Positions 35,111 to 43,943 of a stretch of 64,000 nt of DNA are shown here, piece by piece. Numbering within the stretch: position 1 is the first letter of the stretch; each line of letters begins with the position of its first letter. The stretch is from the NCBI GenBank assembly GCA_964494505.1, contig CAZBRO010000008.1, forward strand, positions 94,024 to 158,023, in the 5' to 3' direction. Below the pieces are notes generated by a model. That model searched no databases and was not told the origin of the DNA. It saw only the letters and a program-made list of their open reading frames with translations. Source of the DNA: CAIYRG01 sp964494505. GTDB taxonomy: Bacteria; Pseudomonadota; Alphaproteobacteria; Micropepsales; Micropepsaceae. The translations under genes were made by a program, and so were the position numbers.

Positions 35111-36058
35111 GTCCATTCCGGTTTCCTTCATGAAGAAGTCCCAGATGACTTCAGGCGCATCCACATCCTCCGTCTGCGGACCGACCACGCGCGGGAAGCG
35201 GTAATTGCGCTGCGGCACCACATGGCCGCCGCCATTGATCGTGTAGAGCACGACGGAAGGTTTTCCCTGCGCGGACCACGTCACGCGATCCACCGATGTG
35301 CGGTCCGAGTTGTTGACGTGCGGCAGGCGCGCGATGTCCGGCGGGCCCTGAAGGCCATTGATGGCGGCAAAGAACTGCACCGTCTGATCGGTCGACATGG
35401 TGCGTCCGAAACCGGTGCCCCGGCCATTGGTGCCGCCATTATACGGGTTCACCGGATCGGCGGTGCCGTTCATGATAAGGACGGGCATGGGCCTGGGCAT
35501 GGGGGCGCATTCCATGTTGTCGGGCGCGGGCAGGTTCGAGGAAATCGCCGCGATGCCGGCGAATTTATCGGCGCGTTCCAATGCCAGGCGAAAAGCGAGC
35601 GCTCCGCCATTGGAATGGCCGGTGGCGAAGACGCGCTTCGGGTCGATATGGTGGCGCGCAATCTCGGCCGCGATCATGGCATCGACGAAGCCGACATCGT
35701 CGATGCCGCGGCGCGCGCGCGTCTGGTTCTGCAGCTTGCGGCAGCCGTTCCAGGACATGCCAACTCCGTTGGGATAAGCGACCACGAAACGAAAGCGGTC
35801 GGCCAGCGCTTCGTATTCGCCGCCCGAACCTTCGCGCGCCTCGCCGCCATCGCCGCCGCCTCCGTGGAACACGAAGAGAAGGGCGGCGCCCGGTTTCAAG
35901 CCGCGCGGTTCATAGGTGAAATAGGACCGCATGCGGCCGCCGATCATGCCTTCGTTGCGGGTAAAGGCGCCGGCGGTCTTGGGATACTCCATGGCCGCAG
36001 CGGTCGCGGCGATGCCGTACATCGCAAGCGAGACCGCAAGGAGATGGTGTTTCTTCAT
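35081..36058 (-). CDS. Secreted PHB-depolymerase-like esterase (LpqC family)
   Basis: A 325-residue alpha/beta hydrolase with a Sec signal (LLAVSLAMYGIAATAAA). LLFVFHGGGGDGG provides the oxyanion region, RVFATGHSNGGALAFRLAL the nucleophile elbow (Ser in GHSNGG), MNGTADPVNPYNGG the Asp, and INGGGHVVPQ the His. This is the esterase/polyhydroxybutyrate depolymerase family, acting outside the cytoplasm on unknown esters. It converges on suhB. Confidence 0.9.
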   Translation of the reverse strand: MKKHHLLAVSLAMYGIAATAAAMEYPKTAGAFTRNEGMIGGRMRSYFTYEPRGLKPGAALLFVFHGGGGDGGEAREGSGGEYEALADRFRFVVAYPNGVGMSWNGCRKLQNQTRARRGIDDVGFVDAMIAAEIARHHIDPKRVFATGHSNGGALAFRLALERADKFAGIAAISSNLPAPDNMECAPMPRPMPVLIMNGTADPVNPYNGGTNGRGTGFGRTMSTDQTVQFFAAINGLQGPPDIARLPHVNNSDRTSVDRVTWSAQGKPSVVLYTINGGGHVVPQRNYRFPRVVGPQTEDVDAPEVIWDFFMKETGMDSGLAAEQVQ

Positions 36059-36098
36059 CGCACGCTACCGCTATTGGCAGCCCGATGGGACCTGCGCT

Positions 36099-36494
36099 CT
36101 AAAGACCCAAGGGGGTGAAGCGTTCGAAGGTGCAGGCCTGCCGGTTGAGCTTGTTGTTGTCCAAATCGTGCCAGACGTAATCGGCCTCGATGGAATCGTT
36201 GGCGAGACGTCCGGAAAAATTGTCCAGGTCGAACATCTTGGATGAGATGGTCAGCGTGCTGCCGTCCCAGGTCCAAACGGCGTTGGTGTCTTCTTCGCCC
36301 GTCATGTAGGCGGCTTGCGCGCGTCCGTCCCCCGTCAGGTAAAAGGCGATGAGGAAACAATTGTTGGTCGTGCGCCAGGCGCCGAGCGGGGCTCCGTCCG
36401 CGGCCGGAGCGGCCGATGCGGCCGGAATGACGGCCGCAGCGCAGATGCCGCAGACGCCCAGAATCGCGGCCAAATTCTTGACGGGGCTTCGCAT
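36099..36494 (-). CDS. Secreted hypothetical protein
   Basis: A 131-residue protein starting MRSPVKNLAAILGVCGICAA with a Sec signal (cleavage near ASAAPA). The mature part has GAWRTTNNCFLIAFYLTGDG and WTWDGSTLTISSKMFDLDNF, suggesting a small beta-rich domain of about 100 residues; two Cys could form a disulfide. I do not recognise the family. An in-frame start at 36587 would add 31 charged residues before the signal, so 36494 is preferred. Confidence 0.65.
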   Translation of the reverse strand: MRSPVKNLAAILGVCGICAAAVIPAASAAPAADGAPLGAWRTTNNCFLIAFYLTGDGRAQAAYMTGEEDTNAVWTWDGSTLTISSKMFDLDNFSGRLANDSIEADYVWHDLDNNKLNRQACTFERFTPLGL

Positions 36495-36681
36495 CTTCCG
36501 TGTCTCCGGATGGACTGGATCAATCTTACGCGCGATTGCCCGCTTCTGTCTCGCATCGGGGCGAAACGAAAACCGTGGAACTTCCATACGTGTTTTTACG
36601 CATGTTCGCGCGGGGCGCTTTTTTCTGAGTCGTTAACTGAATCGGTTTAACCATTTGGCGTGTTCTACAAGGACGCGGGAA

Positions 36682-36861
36682 ATGGTGGAAATGATAAAAG
36701 ATTTTGTAACGCGCTATCTTTCGGGTGATATTTCCTATCCCGATGCGCTGGACTCTCTGGATCCACTGGTTGGTTACGGCCAAGCGCGCGAAATTCTGCG
36801 CTATGCGGTCGAAGAAGGTTACGAAGAGTACGCGACGCAACTGGCGCCGGTGCACGCATAA
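36682..36861 (+). CDS. Small hypothetical protein
   Basis: A 59-residue acidic, helical protein (MVEMIKDFVTRYLSG, then LDSLDPLVGYGQAREILRYA). The ATG at 36682 follows AAGGACGCGGGA. Composition is more AT-rich than the flanks but codon-like in frame. No family is recognised. It ends 23 bases before the convergent ABC exporter gene. Confidence 0.5.
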   Translation: MVEMIKDFVTRYLSGDISYPDALDSLDPLVGYGQAREILRYAVEEGYEEYATQLAPVHA

Positions 36862-36883
36862 GCCGCGTTGCCAGCCTTTGGAA

Positions 36884-38701
36884 CTAGCTTGCCAGCGCTT
36901 TGGTTTCGTTGAATTGCAACGAGGCCAGCCGCGCATAAAGACCGCCGCGGGCAACCAGCTCCGCATGGTTGCCTTCGGCGGTAATGCGGCCCTGATCCAT
37001 CACGATAATGCGGCGCAAGCGCTGGATGGTCGCCAGGCGGTGCGCGATCACGATGGTGGTGCGCCCGCTCATCAGATTGGCGAGCCCCTGCTGCACCAGC
37101 CGCTCGTTTTCGGCGTCGAGCGCGCTCGTCGCCTCGTCAAGCAGCAGCAGCGGGGCATCGCGCAGGATTGCGCGCGCGATCGCCAGACGCTGGCGCTGGC
37201 CTCCCGAAAGCGTCACGCCGCGCTCGCCTAGTCTGGCATCGTAGCCCTCCGGCAGACGGCAGATGAATTCATCGGCCGCCGCGGCGAGCGCGGCCTCGCG
37301 CACGTCGGCGTCCGATGCACCGGGGCGGCCATAGCGGATATTGTCGGCGATGGTGCCCGCGAAGATCGCCGGTTCCTGGGCCACCAGCGCGATTTCCTTC
37401 CGCAAATCGCGGGGATCCAATTCGGCGATGTTCATGCCGTCGAACAGGATGGCCCCGCCCTGCGGATCGAAAAACCGCAGCAGCAATTGAAAAACGGTCG
37501 ATTTGCCCGCACCCGACGGGCCGACCAGAGCCACCGCTTCGCCCGGTGAAATCGCGAACGAAACGCCGTTGAGCGCCTTGTAATCGGGCCGCGCCGGATA
37601 GCGGAAGGTGACATTGTCGAAGGCGATGGCTCCGCGCGCCGGTTGGGGCAGCGGGCGCGGGTTCGCAGGCGGCTTGACCTCGGGCTCGGTCGAGACGATC
37701 TCCATCAACCGCTCGGTGGCGCCCGATGCGCGCTGCACATCGCCCCAGGTCTCGCTTACCGCACCCATGCCGGTCGCAAGGAACACGGCATAGAGAATGA
37801 ACTGGCTAAGCTCGCCGCCGGTCATGCGCTTGGCCAGCACATCGGAAGCGCCGATCCAGAGCACGATGGCGATCCCTGCGCCCACCATGAAGATCACCAG
37901 CGCCGTCATCACCGCGCGGATTTTGGTGCGGCGGAGAGCGGCATCGAAGGACGCTTCCACCTGTGCGTTGAAATTGGTCCGGTCGGCGCCTTCGTGGGTG
38001 AAGGCCTGCACGGTCTGGATCGCGTTCAGCGCCTCGCTGGCATAGGCCGAGGTATCGGCGATCCGGTCCTGGGATTCGCGCGACAGCTTCCGCACCCGGC
38101 GGCCGTAAAGGACGATCGGCACCAGCACCATGGGCACGCCGACAAGGCAAAGGCCCGTCAGCTTCGGGCTCGTCACGGTCATCATGATGAGGCTGCCCAC
38201 CGCCATCACCAGATTGCGCAGCGCAAAGGACGCGGAAGAGCCGATCACCGTCTGCACCAGCGTGGTGTCGGCGGTCAGCCGCGACAGCACTTCGCCGGTG
38301 CGGGTGGTTTCGAAGAAGCGTGGGCTGAGCGACAGAACGTGGCTGAAGACCTTGCTGCGGACATCGGCGACAACGCGCTCCCCGATCCAGGTCACGAGAT
38401 AGAACCGGGTCGCCGAAGCCATGCCCATGATGCCTGCGACCGCGATCAGCGCGAGGAAATAGCGCCCGATATTGGCGGCGTCTTCCTCGGAAAAGCCGTG
38501 GTCGATGACGCCGCGAACCGCCGCCGGCAGCACCAGCGTCGCCGCGGAGGCGACGATCAGGGCAGCACCCGCCGCCGCGATCATGAAGCGGTAGGGCATC
38601 AGGAAGGGTTTGAGCGCCCGCAAGGGGCTGAGCGATTTTGAGGGCGCCCTTTCGCCGGTCTGAGACGAATTGAAGCCGGAGTCGCGGGAATTTCGAGCCA
38701 T
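36884..38701 (-). CDS. ABC-type exporter, MsbA/multidrug type (fused membrane and ATPase domains)
   Basis: A 605-residue half-transporter. The N-terminal half has six membrane helices (FMIAAAGAALIVASAATLVLP, YFLALIAVAGIMGMASATRF and others). The C-terminal half has Walker A LVGPSGAGKSTVFQLLLRFF, signature LSGGQRQRLAIARAI, Walker B LLLLDEATSALD and H-loop IVIAHRLATIQ. Such exporters move lipids or drugs outward as homodimers. It is divergent from a DHA2-type MFS exporter gene at 38853. Confidence 0.93.
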   Translation of the reverse strand: MARNSRDSGFNSSQTGERAPSKSLSPLRALKPFLMPYRFMIAAAGAALIVASAATLVLPAAVRGVIDHGFSEEDAANIGRYFLALIAVAGIMGMASATRFYLVTWIGERVVADVRSKVFSHVLSLSPRFFETTRTGEVLSRLTADTTLVQTVIGSSASFALRNLVMAVGSLIMMTVTSPKLTGLCLVGVPMVLVPIVLYGRRVRKLSRESQDRIADTSAYASEALNAIQTVQAFTHEGADRTNFNAQVEASFDAALRRTKIRAVMTALVIFMVGAGIAIVLWIGASDVLAKRMTGGELSQFILYAVFLATGMGAVSETWGDVQRASGATERLMEIVSTEPEVKPPANPRPLPQPARGAIAFDNVTFRYPARPDYKALNGVSFAISPGEAVALVGPSGAGKSTVFQLLLRFFDPQGGAILFDGMNIAELDPRDLRKEIALVAQEPAIFAGTIADNIRYGRPGASDADVREAALAAAADEFICRLPEGYDARLGERGVTLSGGQRQRLAIARAILRDAPLLLLDEATSALDAENERLVQQGLANLMSGRTTIVIAHRLATIQRLRRIIVMDQGRITAEGNHAELVARGGLYARLASLQFNETKALAS

Positions 38702-38852
38702 GGGGGTTCTATAGCCGAAGAAATCGGGCGGGCGGTAGCGTCCATGGCAACGCGTACCGTCCGCGCCCCCTGCTTAGCCCCGTGGAGGGGCGTTCCTTTG
38801 TCGCGGCTGGATGGGGTGATCCCGGCGGCTGCCGTGTTAGAACAGGCCAGCA

Positions 38853-40403
38853 ATGTCCGCGACCTCGCTTTCCCGTACCCGTCGTCCGCTCGTCCTCGGC
38901 TGCGTGATGCTGGCGCTGTTCATGGCCGCCATCGAGGCCACCATCGTGGCGACCGCCATGCCGCAGATCGTGGGCAAGCTCGGCGGGTTTGCCCTCTATT
39001 CCTGGGTCTTCGCGGCGTTTCTTCTGACCCAGACCGCAACCACGGTGCTGTTCGGGAAGCTTTCCGACATTTACGGCCGCAAACCGGTGATGATCGGGGG
39101 CATCCTGATCTTTCTCGTCGGATCGCTGCTGGCCGGCTTTGCCTGGTCCATGCCCTCGATGATCCTGTTCCGCCTGATCCAAGGCTTGGGCGCAGGGTCC
39201 ATGCAGCCGGTCGCCGTCACCATCGCCGGCGACCTCTATTCCCCGCGCGAGCGGCTGAGAATCCAGGCATGGCTGTCGGCGGTGTGGGCGATTGCCGCGC
39301 TCGCGGGACCGCTTGCGGGAGGGCTGATCGTCCAGCGCTTCGACTGGGCGTGGGTGTTCTGGGTGAACATCCCGATCGGGATTCTGACCATTATCGGCTT
39401 CGTCCTCTTCATGGACGAGAACATCGAGAAGAAGAGCCATTCGCTGGACTATGCGGGGGCCGTTCTGTTCTCCATCGCGGTGACGGCGCTGCTGGTGGCG
39501 CTGACGCAAGGGGCGACGCTGACGCTCGGCGAGATCGGCGGCCTGGTGGGAATATTCGCGCTCGCAAGCGTGCTGTTCTTCTTTCAGGAGAAGCGCGCCG
39601 CCGAACCGATGATCGCGCTCGATCTTTGGGGCATGCGGATGGTCGCGACGGCCAACGCCTCGCTTCTGCTGGGCACGATGACGCTGATCGGTGTCACGTC
39701 CTATCTGCCGATCTATATCCAGGGTGTGCAGGGACGCCCCGCGATTCTCGCCGGCATTCCCTTGACCGCCATGATGTTCGCCTGGCCGTTCGCGTCCGCC
39801 GTGTCGGGGCGGATTCTGAAGCGGTTTTCCATGCGCACGACGCTGAGATGCGGGGCGTGGCTCATTCCCATCGGCACGGCGTTCCTGCTCGGCATGAGGC
39901 CGGACAGCAACCCCGCGTTTGCGGGCCTGGGGCCCTTCATCATGGGCTTCGGCATGGGGCTCTTGAACATCTGCTCCATGGTGATGATCCAGGGGAGCGT
40001 CGAGTGGCGCAAACGCGGCAGCGCCACCGCTTCCCTGATTTTCGCGCGCACGCTTGGCAACACCTTTGGCGTGACGGCGCTGGGCGCGGTGCTGAATTTC
40101 GGCGTCGTGCTCTACGCGGGCGAGCACGGGGCAGCCATGAGCGCCGACGAAATCCACGCCCTGCTGGGGAGCATCGGAAATGTGCTCGGCGGCGGCGCCG
40201 ATCCCGCCTTGCGCGCGGCGCTCGATTCGTCGCTGAGGCTCACATTCCTCGCGATGGTCGGGTTTTCCGCTTTGGCTGCGGTGCTTGCGATGATGGTGCC
40301 GGTGCGCGAGCTGGAATCGCTATCCGGGCACGGGGCGGAAACGGGCGGCGCCCCGCTGCCCTCTCCCCCGGAAGGGGAGAGGGGCATTCAGGGCGCGGAG
40401 TGA
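38853..40403 (+). CDS. DHA2-type (14-helix) MFS multidrug exporter
   Basis: A 516-residue membrane protein with many hydrophobic helices and the MFS motif GKLSDIYGRKPVMIGGILIF; motif-C-like GPLAGGLIVQRFDWAWVFWVNIPIG is typical of the EmrB/QacA (DHA2) branch. The C-terminal tail (GHGAETGGAPLPSPPEGERG) is encoded by a CTCTCCCC-type palindromic repeat, so the original stop may have been displaced. Confidence 0.92.
   Translation: MSATSLSRTRRPLVLGCVMLALFMAAIEATIVATAMPQIVGKLGGFALYSWVFAAFLLTQTATTVLFGKLSDIYGRKPVMIGGILIFLVGSLLAGFAWSMPSMILFRLIQGLGAGSMQPVAVTIAGDLYSPRERLRIQAWLSAVWAIAALAGPLAGGLIVQRFDWAWVFWVNIPIGILTIIGFVLFMDENIEKKSHSLDYAGAVLFSIAVTALLVALTQGATLTLGEIGGLVGIFALASVLFFFQEKRAAEPMIALDLWGMRMVATANASLLLGTMTLIGVTSYLPIYIQGVQGRPAILAGIPLTAMMFAWPFASAVSGRILKRFSMRTTLRCGAWLIPIGTAFLLGMRPDSNPAFAGLGPFIMGFGMGLLNICSMVMIQGSVEWRKRGSATASLIFARTLGNTFGVTALGAVLNFGVVLYAGEHGAAMSADEIHALLGSIGNVLGGGADPALRAALDSSLRLTFLAMVGFSALAAVLAMMVPVRELESLSGHGAETGGAPLPSPPEGERGIQGAE
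40358..40392. repeat. CTCTCCCC/GGGGAGAG palindromic repeat at the MFS gene 3' end
   Basis: CCCTCTCCCCCGGAAGGGGA followed by GAGGGG forms a short stem. It is of the same class as the element at 50205-50243 but is translated as the last residues of the MFS protein. Confidence 0.6.
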
Positions 40404-40407
40404 GGCG

Positions 40408-41205
40408 TTAGCGCGAGGTCCTAAGCTCGGTCTCGTAAGAACTGAGGCGGGTCTGGTAATCCTTGCGCTGCTGCTCGTTCAGCCTGCTCTGTTCCTCGTA
40501 GGTTGTCTTGAGCACAGAGTAGGTCTGTTGCTGATTCTGATATTGCTGCCGCTTCTGCTCGCTCCAATCCTGGATCTGCGAATTCAGCGACGTGAAGGCG
40601 TTCAGCTGATCTCTGTATTTCTGCTGCAATTGTTCGACCGTGGTCTTTTCGGTCTGATATTGGGCGGCGAGCGCGGTGTAATGATCCTTGATCTGAGGAT
40701 TGTGGACCAGCGGATTGGGGGTCGCGAGAATCTTGCGATTGAGGTTCGCGGTCGCCGTGCGCTCGGCCCGCGAGGAGAGCGGCTGGGGCCGCCTGAACAC
40801 GCCACCCGCATTGGGGAAGCTGACGGCGACACGGGAGGGCGCGCGAACCTTCAAATCCTTGTGGCCCGCATCGGCGACATCGACGCCGACCTGATAAGCG
40901 CCTTTCGGGAGCTTCATCAGCACCCAGGGACCCTGGCAACGCACGGTCATGTCGACGCCCGGCCCTGAGACGTGGACCTGTTCTTCGCCGAGATATTGGC
41001 CTGCCTTGCCGGCAAACTCGAAGCGCGTCGTGTAGGCGCGCCATTTCGTGTCCCTGCGCGCGTCGTAATCCGATCCCGTGCAGACCGTTTCGACACCACT
41101 GACATTGACCGCGATGTTTTCAGGTGAAACCGGGTTTTGCGCCAACGCCGCGCCGATTCCGAGGAAAGGCGCCAACGCGGCACCCGCCAGAGCCTGGATC
41201 TTCAT
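40408..41205 (-). CDS. Secreted hypothetical protein with Gln-rich coiled-coil tail
   Basis: A 265-residue protein with a Sec signal (MKIQALAGAALAPFLGIGAALAQ). The first half is probably a beta domain (DTKWRAYTTRFEFAGKAGQY, VRCQGPWVLMKLPKGAYQVG) and the last 90 residues are Gln/Tyr/Arg-rich and helical (YQTEKTTVEQLQQKYRDQL, QKRQQYQNQQQTYSVL), a probable coiled coil. Function unknown. I use the ATG at 41205, where the signal starts; the frame is open to 41301. A start from 41205 is preceded by AAGGAATAG-type bases. Confidence 0.7.
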   Translation of the reverse strand: MKIQALAGAALAPFLGIGAALAQNPVSPENIAVNVSGVETVCTGSDYDARRDTKWRAYTTRFEFAGKAGQYLGEEQVHVSGPGVDMTVRCQGPWVLMKLPKGAYQVGVDVADAGHKDLKVRAPSRVAVSFPNAGGVFRRPQPLSSRAERTATANLNRKILATPNPLVHNPQIKDHYTALAAQYQTEKTTVEQLQQKYRDQLNAFTSLNSQIQDWSEQKRQQYQNQQQTYSVLKTTYEEQSRLNEQQRKDYQTRLSSYETELRTSR

Positions 41206-41443
41206 GACTATTCCTTCTCGAACACGCTCAAGCGGCCACCGGCAGCGGATGCGCGATTGCGCGCGGCATCCCTCCAGCTGACCCCGGATCGGCATGAACA
41301 ATGTGCCGCAAATTGCGGCTATTCACGGCGATGGCCCCTCAAGCCTTGGTCAGCATGGACTATGAATCATCCCGATTCGATGTGGCACCGGCCAAGCCCC
41401 GTGGTCACAGAGTTATCACAGCGGTTCCCACGCTCCGGTTCGC

Positions 41444-41482
41444 GCAAAAAGAAACGGCCCCGCCGATGAAAGCGAGGCCGTT
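41444..41482 (-). terminator. Rho-independent terminator of the Tat-exported hydrolase gene
   Basis: The minus strand has AACGGCC paired with GGCCGTT across a 16-base loop that can pair further (CTCG / CGGGG), followed by TCTTTTT. It is oriented to end the gene at 41562-42608. Confidence 0.75.
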
Positions 41483-41492
41483 TTCACAGATA

Positions 41493-41550
41493 CATCCTTC
41501 GGCAAGCTCATCCTTCGACAAGCTCATCCTTCGACAAGCTCAGGATGAGG
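41493..41550. repeat. Three tandem 16-base units of CATCCTTCGACAAGCT plus CAGGATGAGG
   Basis: Units at 41493-41508 (one mismatch), 41509-41524 and 41525-41540 are head-to-tail. The last continues into CAGGATGAGG, completing the widespread palindrome CATCCTTCGACAAGCTCAGG-ATGA. A single full copy occurs at 63371-63394. Confidence 0.85.
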
Positions 41551-41561
41551 AGCGTGTTTAA

Positions 41562-42608
41562 TTAAACCAATTGGGCTTTGGGCATGGAGAGGAAAGCGTT
41601 GGCGACATGCCAGTAGAGCTGCCGGTTCAGGCCCAGCGTCAGCGAATGCGCGAGACCGGGGAGAATGGAAAGCTGCCGGTCCGGATTCGGCAATTTGCTG
41701 TAGAAATCGAGAATGTCGGCTTCCGTCGCGATGCCGTCATATTGGCCGCGCGCGAGCAGGACGGGGCATTTCACCAGGCTCGCTTCGATGATCGGCAGCT
41801 TGGCCGTCATGTCGAGATAGGTGCCGGTCGGGACGGAATCGCCGAAGCGAAGCTCGGAGGCGACCATTGCCGCAGCGACCCGATTGTCCGACGTGCCCGG
41901 TTTGTCGCGGGTGAAGATGGATTCGATCATCTCCTTCGGGCGCGGGCGGCGGTTGTGCGTGCGGTAGAAATCCACCTGCTTGGCCCGCTCCGTGAGCGTG
42001 GGGGAATCCTTGCCCGTATAGGTGTAGGCCCCGAGCAGAATACGGTCCACCCGCTCGGGATGGGCGGCCGCGAATGCCGCCACGCGCAGTGCGCCAGAGG
42101 ATTCGCCCATGAAATGGAATTTCTGCGAACCCGTCTCCTGCGCGATCGTCGGGAATGCCGCGTCGAGATCGGCAACCCCCGACTTGATGTCGGAATTGCC
42201 GCTGGTCACGTCGGACTTGCCGTAGCCTTCGAAATCGATCGCCCAGACGTCATAACCGAAGCGCGAGAACACGTTCATCATGTTGTATTCGCCGGCGCCC
42301 GGGACATTCAGGTCCCAGCTCGACATCGCGCCGATGGAAGACCCGTGCACCATGATCAGCACCGGAAGGGCCTTGTCGCCGGCCTTTGGCTCGGACTGGC
42401 GGCGGCGATAGAGCTGAAGTTTCACGTCGCCTTTCTTGGCGACGTATTCCTTGTTCCAGAAGCCCTGGCTGCCGAAGCTCGCATTGGCGGTTGCCGCGCG
42501 TGCGACGGCCGGCATCGTGACGGCGGCCGCGGCGAGCCCCAATCCCGACAGCACCTTGCGGCGGCTCGGACCTTCATCGGTGTAGTTCGCGTCGGATTCG
42601 GGGTGCAT
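41562..42608 (-). CDS. Tat-exported alpha/beta hydrolase
   Basis: A 348-residue protein with a twin-arginine signal (SRRKVLSGLGLAAAAVTMPA, then ARA). VLIMVHGSSIGAMSSWDL is the oxyanion region; HFMGESSGALRVAAF holds the nucleophile Ser (G-E-S-S-G); GLAHSLTLG supplies the His. It is likely a periplasmic esterase or lipase-like enzyme of unknown substrate. A GGAGGGAA site precedes the ATG. Confidence 0.88.
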   Translation of the reverse strand: MHPESDANYTDEGPSRRKVLSGLGLAAAAVTMPAVARAATANASFGSQGFWNKEYVAKKGDVKLQLYRRRQSEPKAGDKALPVLIMVHGSSIGAMSSWDLNVPGAGEYNMMNVFSRFGYDVWAIDFEGYGKSDVTSGNSDIKSGVADLDAAFPTIAQETGSQKFHFMGESSGALRVAAFAAAHPERVDRILLGAYTYTGKDSPTLTERAKQVDFYRTHNRRPRPKEMIESIFTRDKPGTSDNRVAAAMVASELRFGDSVPTGTYLDMTAKLPIIEASLVKCPVLLARGQYDGIATEADILDFYSKLPNPDRQLSILPGLAHSLTLGLNRQLYWHVANAFLSMPKAQLV

Positions 42609-42662
42609 CGGGTTCCCTCCTGAGGATTACGCCGGCGTGTCGGGCGCTGAATTGCAGTTTAC

Positions 42663-42974
42663 GTGGCCGATCGGCGCGCGCCAATCCCCGAAAGCACGGC
42701 TTTGAGCGGGTTTGCGCTGGATCAATGCCATAAAGACGGTGTGCTGCCATTAATTCTTATGCGCGGATTTCGATTGCTCTTTCATGTGGATGCCCATTTG
42801 TGGGCGGAGCACGGCCTCAAGCCGGGCGATCCCTGTCCCTCTTGTGGCCAGAAGCTGAAGCTTACGGAAGTCCGCTCCCTCGCCACGCTTTTCAGACCCC
42901 GCGAATGGTTGGTGTGCAGCAATGTTCATTGCGATTTCCGGGCGCCCGACGGCATGGCGCAAGCCACGGCCTGA
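42663..42974 (+). CDS. Small zinc-ribbon-like hypothetical protein
   Basis: Up to 103 residues from a GTG at 42663; an ATG at 42759 would give 71 residues (MRGFRLLFHVDAHLWAEHG). Two Cys pairs, C-P-S-C-G and C-S-N-V-H-C, fit a zinc ribbon. DPCPSCGQKLKLTEVRS resembles other zinc-ribbon heads. Function unknown; both starts are possible. Confidence 0.5.
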   Translation: MADRRAPIPESTALSGFALDQCHKDGVLPLILMRGFRLLFHVDAHLWAEHGLKPGDPCPSCGQKLKLTEVRSLATLFRPREWLVCSNVHCDFRAPDGMAQATA

Positions 42975-43078
42975 CATTGCCGCGCCGTCCGACAAAAACT
43001 TCATCCGTTGCCTCCATTGCCGGTAACTTGGACAGAGGAGTATCGTTGTCTTAAGCGGGTGCCCGTCAGAGGTTCGAA

Positions 43079-43939
43079 ATGACCGCTTGGGAAAGCGCGC
43101 GGAGAGTGGGATTTGCGGCCCTGGCCGGTTGGCTCTTGGGCGGAAGCAGCGTGGGACCTCCGGCCCCGCAACAGGTCGATGTCGCTCTCGTCATCGCCAC
43201 TGACGTCTCCTATAGCGTCGATGAAAACGAGGCCCATTTTCAGCGCGAAGGCGCGATTGCCGCGTTCCGCAATCCCGACGTGGTGAAGGCGATTCAATCC
43301 GGTTCGCTCGGGCGGATCGCGGTGACCTATCTGGATTTTTCGAGCTACAACTCGAACAAGATTCTGGCGGGATGGACCATCATCCACGACAAGGCGAGCG
43401 CGGATGCGTTTGCCGATCTGCTCGCCTCCAAGCCCCGCACACTGGGCGTCCAGACCTCGATCAGCAGCGGGCTGGAATTGGCCGAGCATCTGCTCGACAG
43501 CAGCGGACTGACCGCCAACAAGCGCGTCATCGACGTCTCGGGCGACGGTCCCAACAATGACGGCCATCTGGTCGAGAAGGTTCGCGACGAGATCGTAGGC
43601 CGGGGCATCGTCATCAACGGTCTGCCGATCGTGACGCCGGAGGACAAGTTCGACGTCTATTATCTGGCCGACCTCGACAAATATTATGCGGGCTGCGTGA
43701 TCGGGGGGCCCGGCGCCTTCATCCAGGTGGCCCATGGCTTCGAGGATGTCGCCCGCGCGCTCAGGCGCAAGCTGATCCTGGAGATTTCCGACGCCCGGCC
43801 CGCGGCAGCCCCACTGCTGATGAAGGTCGCGGCGACCACGGGACATCCCGTGCCGCCCTCGCCGCATTTCGTCTATGAGAAGGGTTGCGACATCGGCGAG
43901 CGGATGCGGTTCGGCGGCGTCCAGGCCGACCGGCAATAG
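43079..43939 (+). CDS. DUF1194 von Willebrand factor A-like protein
   Basis: A 286-residue exported protein of the DUF1194 family, with the MIDAS-like D-x-S-x-S (IATDVSYSVDENE), VTYLDFSSYNSNK, RVIDVSGDGPNNDGHLVEKV and INGLPIVTP. An N-terminal hydrophobic segment (VGFAALAGWLLGG) suggests export. Members are usually secreted and often encoded near transport or quinoprotein genes; the ligand is unknown. It converges on the Crp/Fnr gene with only four bases between them. Confidence 0.9.
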   Translation: MTAWESARRVGFAALAGWLLGGSSVGPPAPQQVDVALVIATDVSYSVDENEAHFQREGAIAAFRNPDVVKAIQSGSLGRIAVTYLDFSSYNSNKILAGWTIIHDKASADAFADLLASKPRTLGVQTSISSGLELAEHLLDSSGLTANKRVIDVSGDGPNNDGHLVEKVRDEIVGRGIVINGLPIVTPEDKFDVYYLADLDKYYAGCVIGGPGAFIQVAHGFEDVARALRRKLILEISDARPAAAPLLMKVAATTGHPVPPSPHFVYEKGCDIGERMRFGGVQADRQ

Positions 43940-43943
43940 CTTC

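Larger units (their letters stand above)
41206..41561. other. 356-base intergenic region with terminator and tandem repeat
   Basis: No gene visible. It holds the terminator at 41444-41482 and the 16-base tandem repeat at 41493-41550; the remaining bases probably contain the promoter of the secreted hypothetical protein at 40408-41205. Confidence 0.6.
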
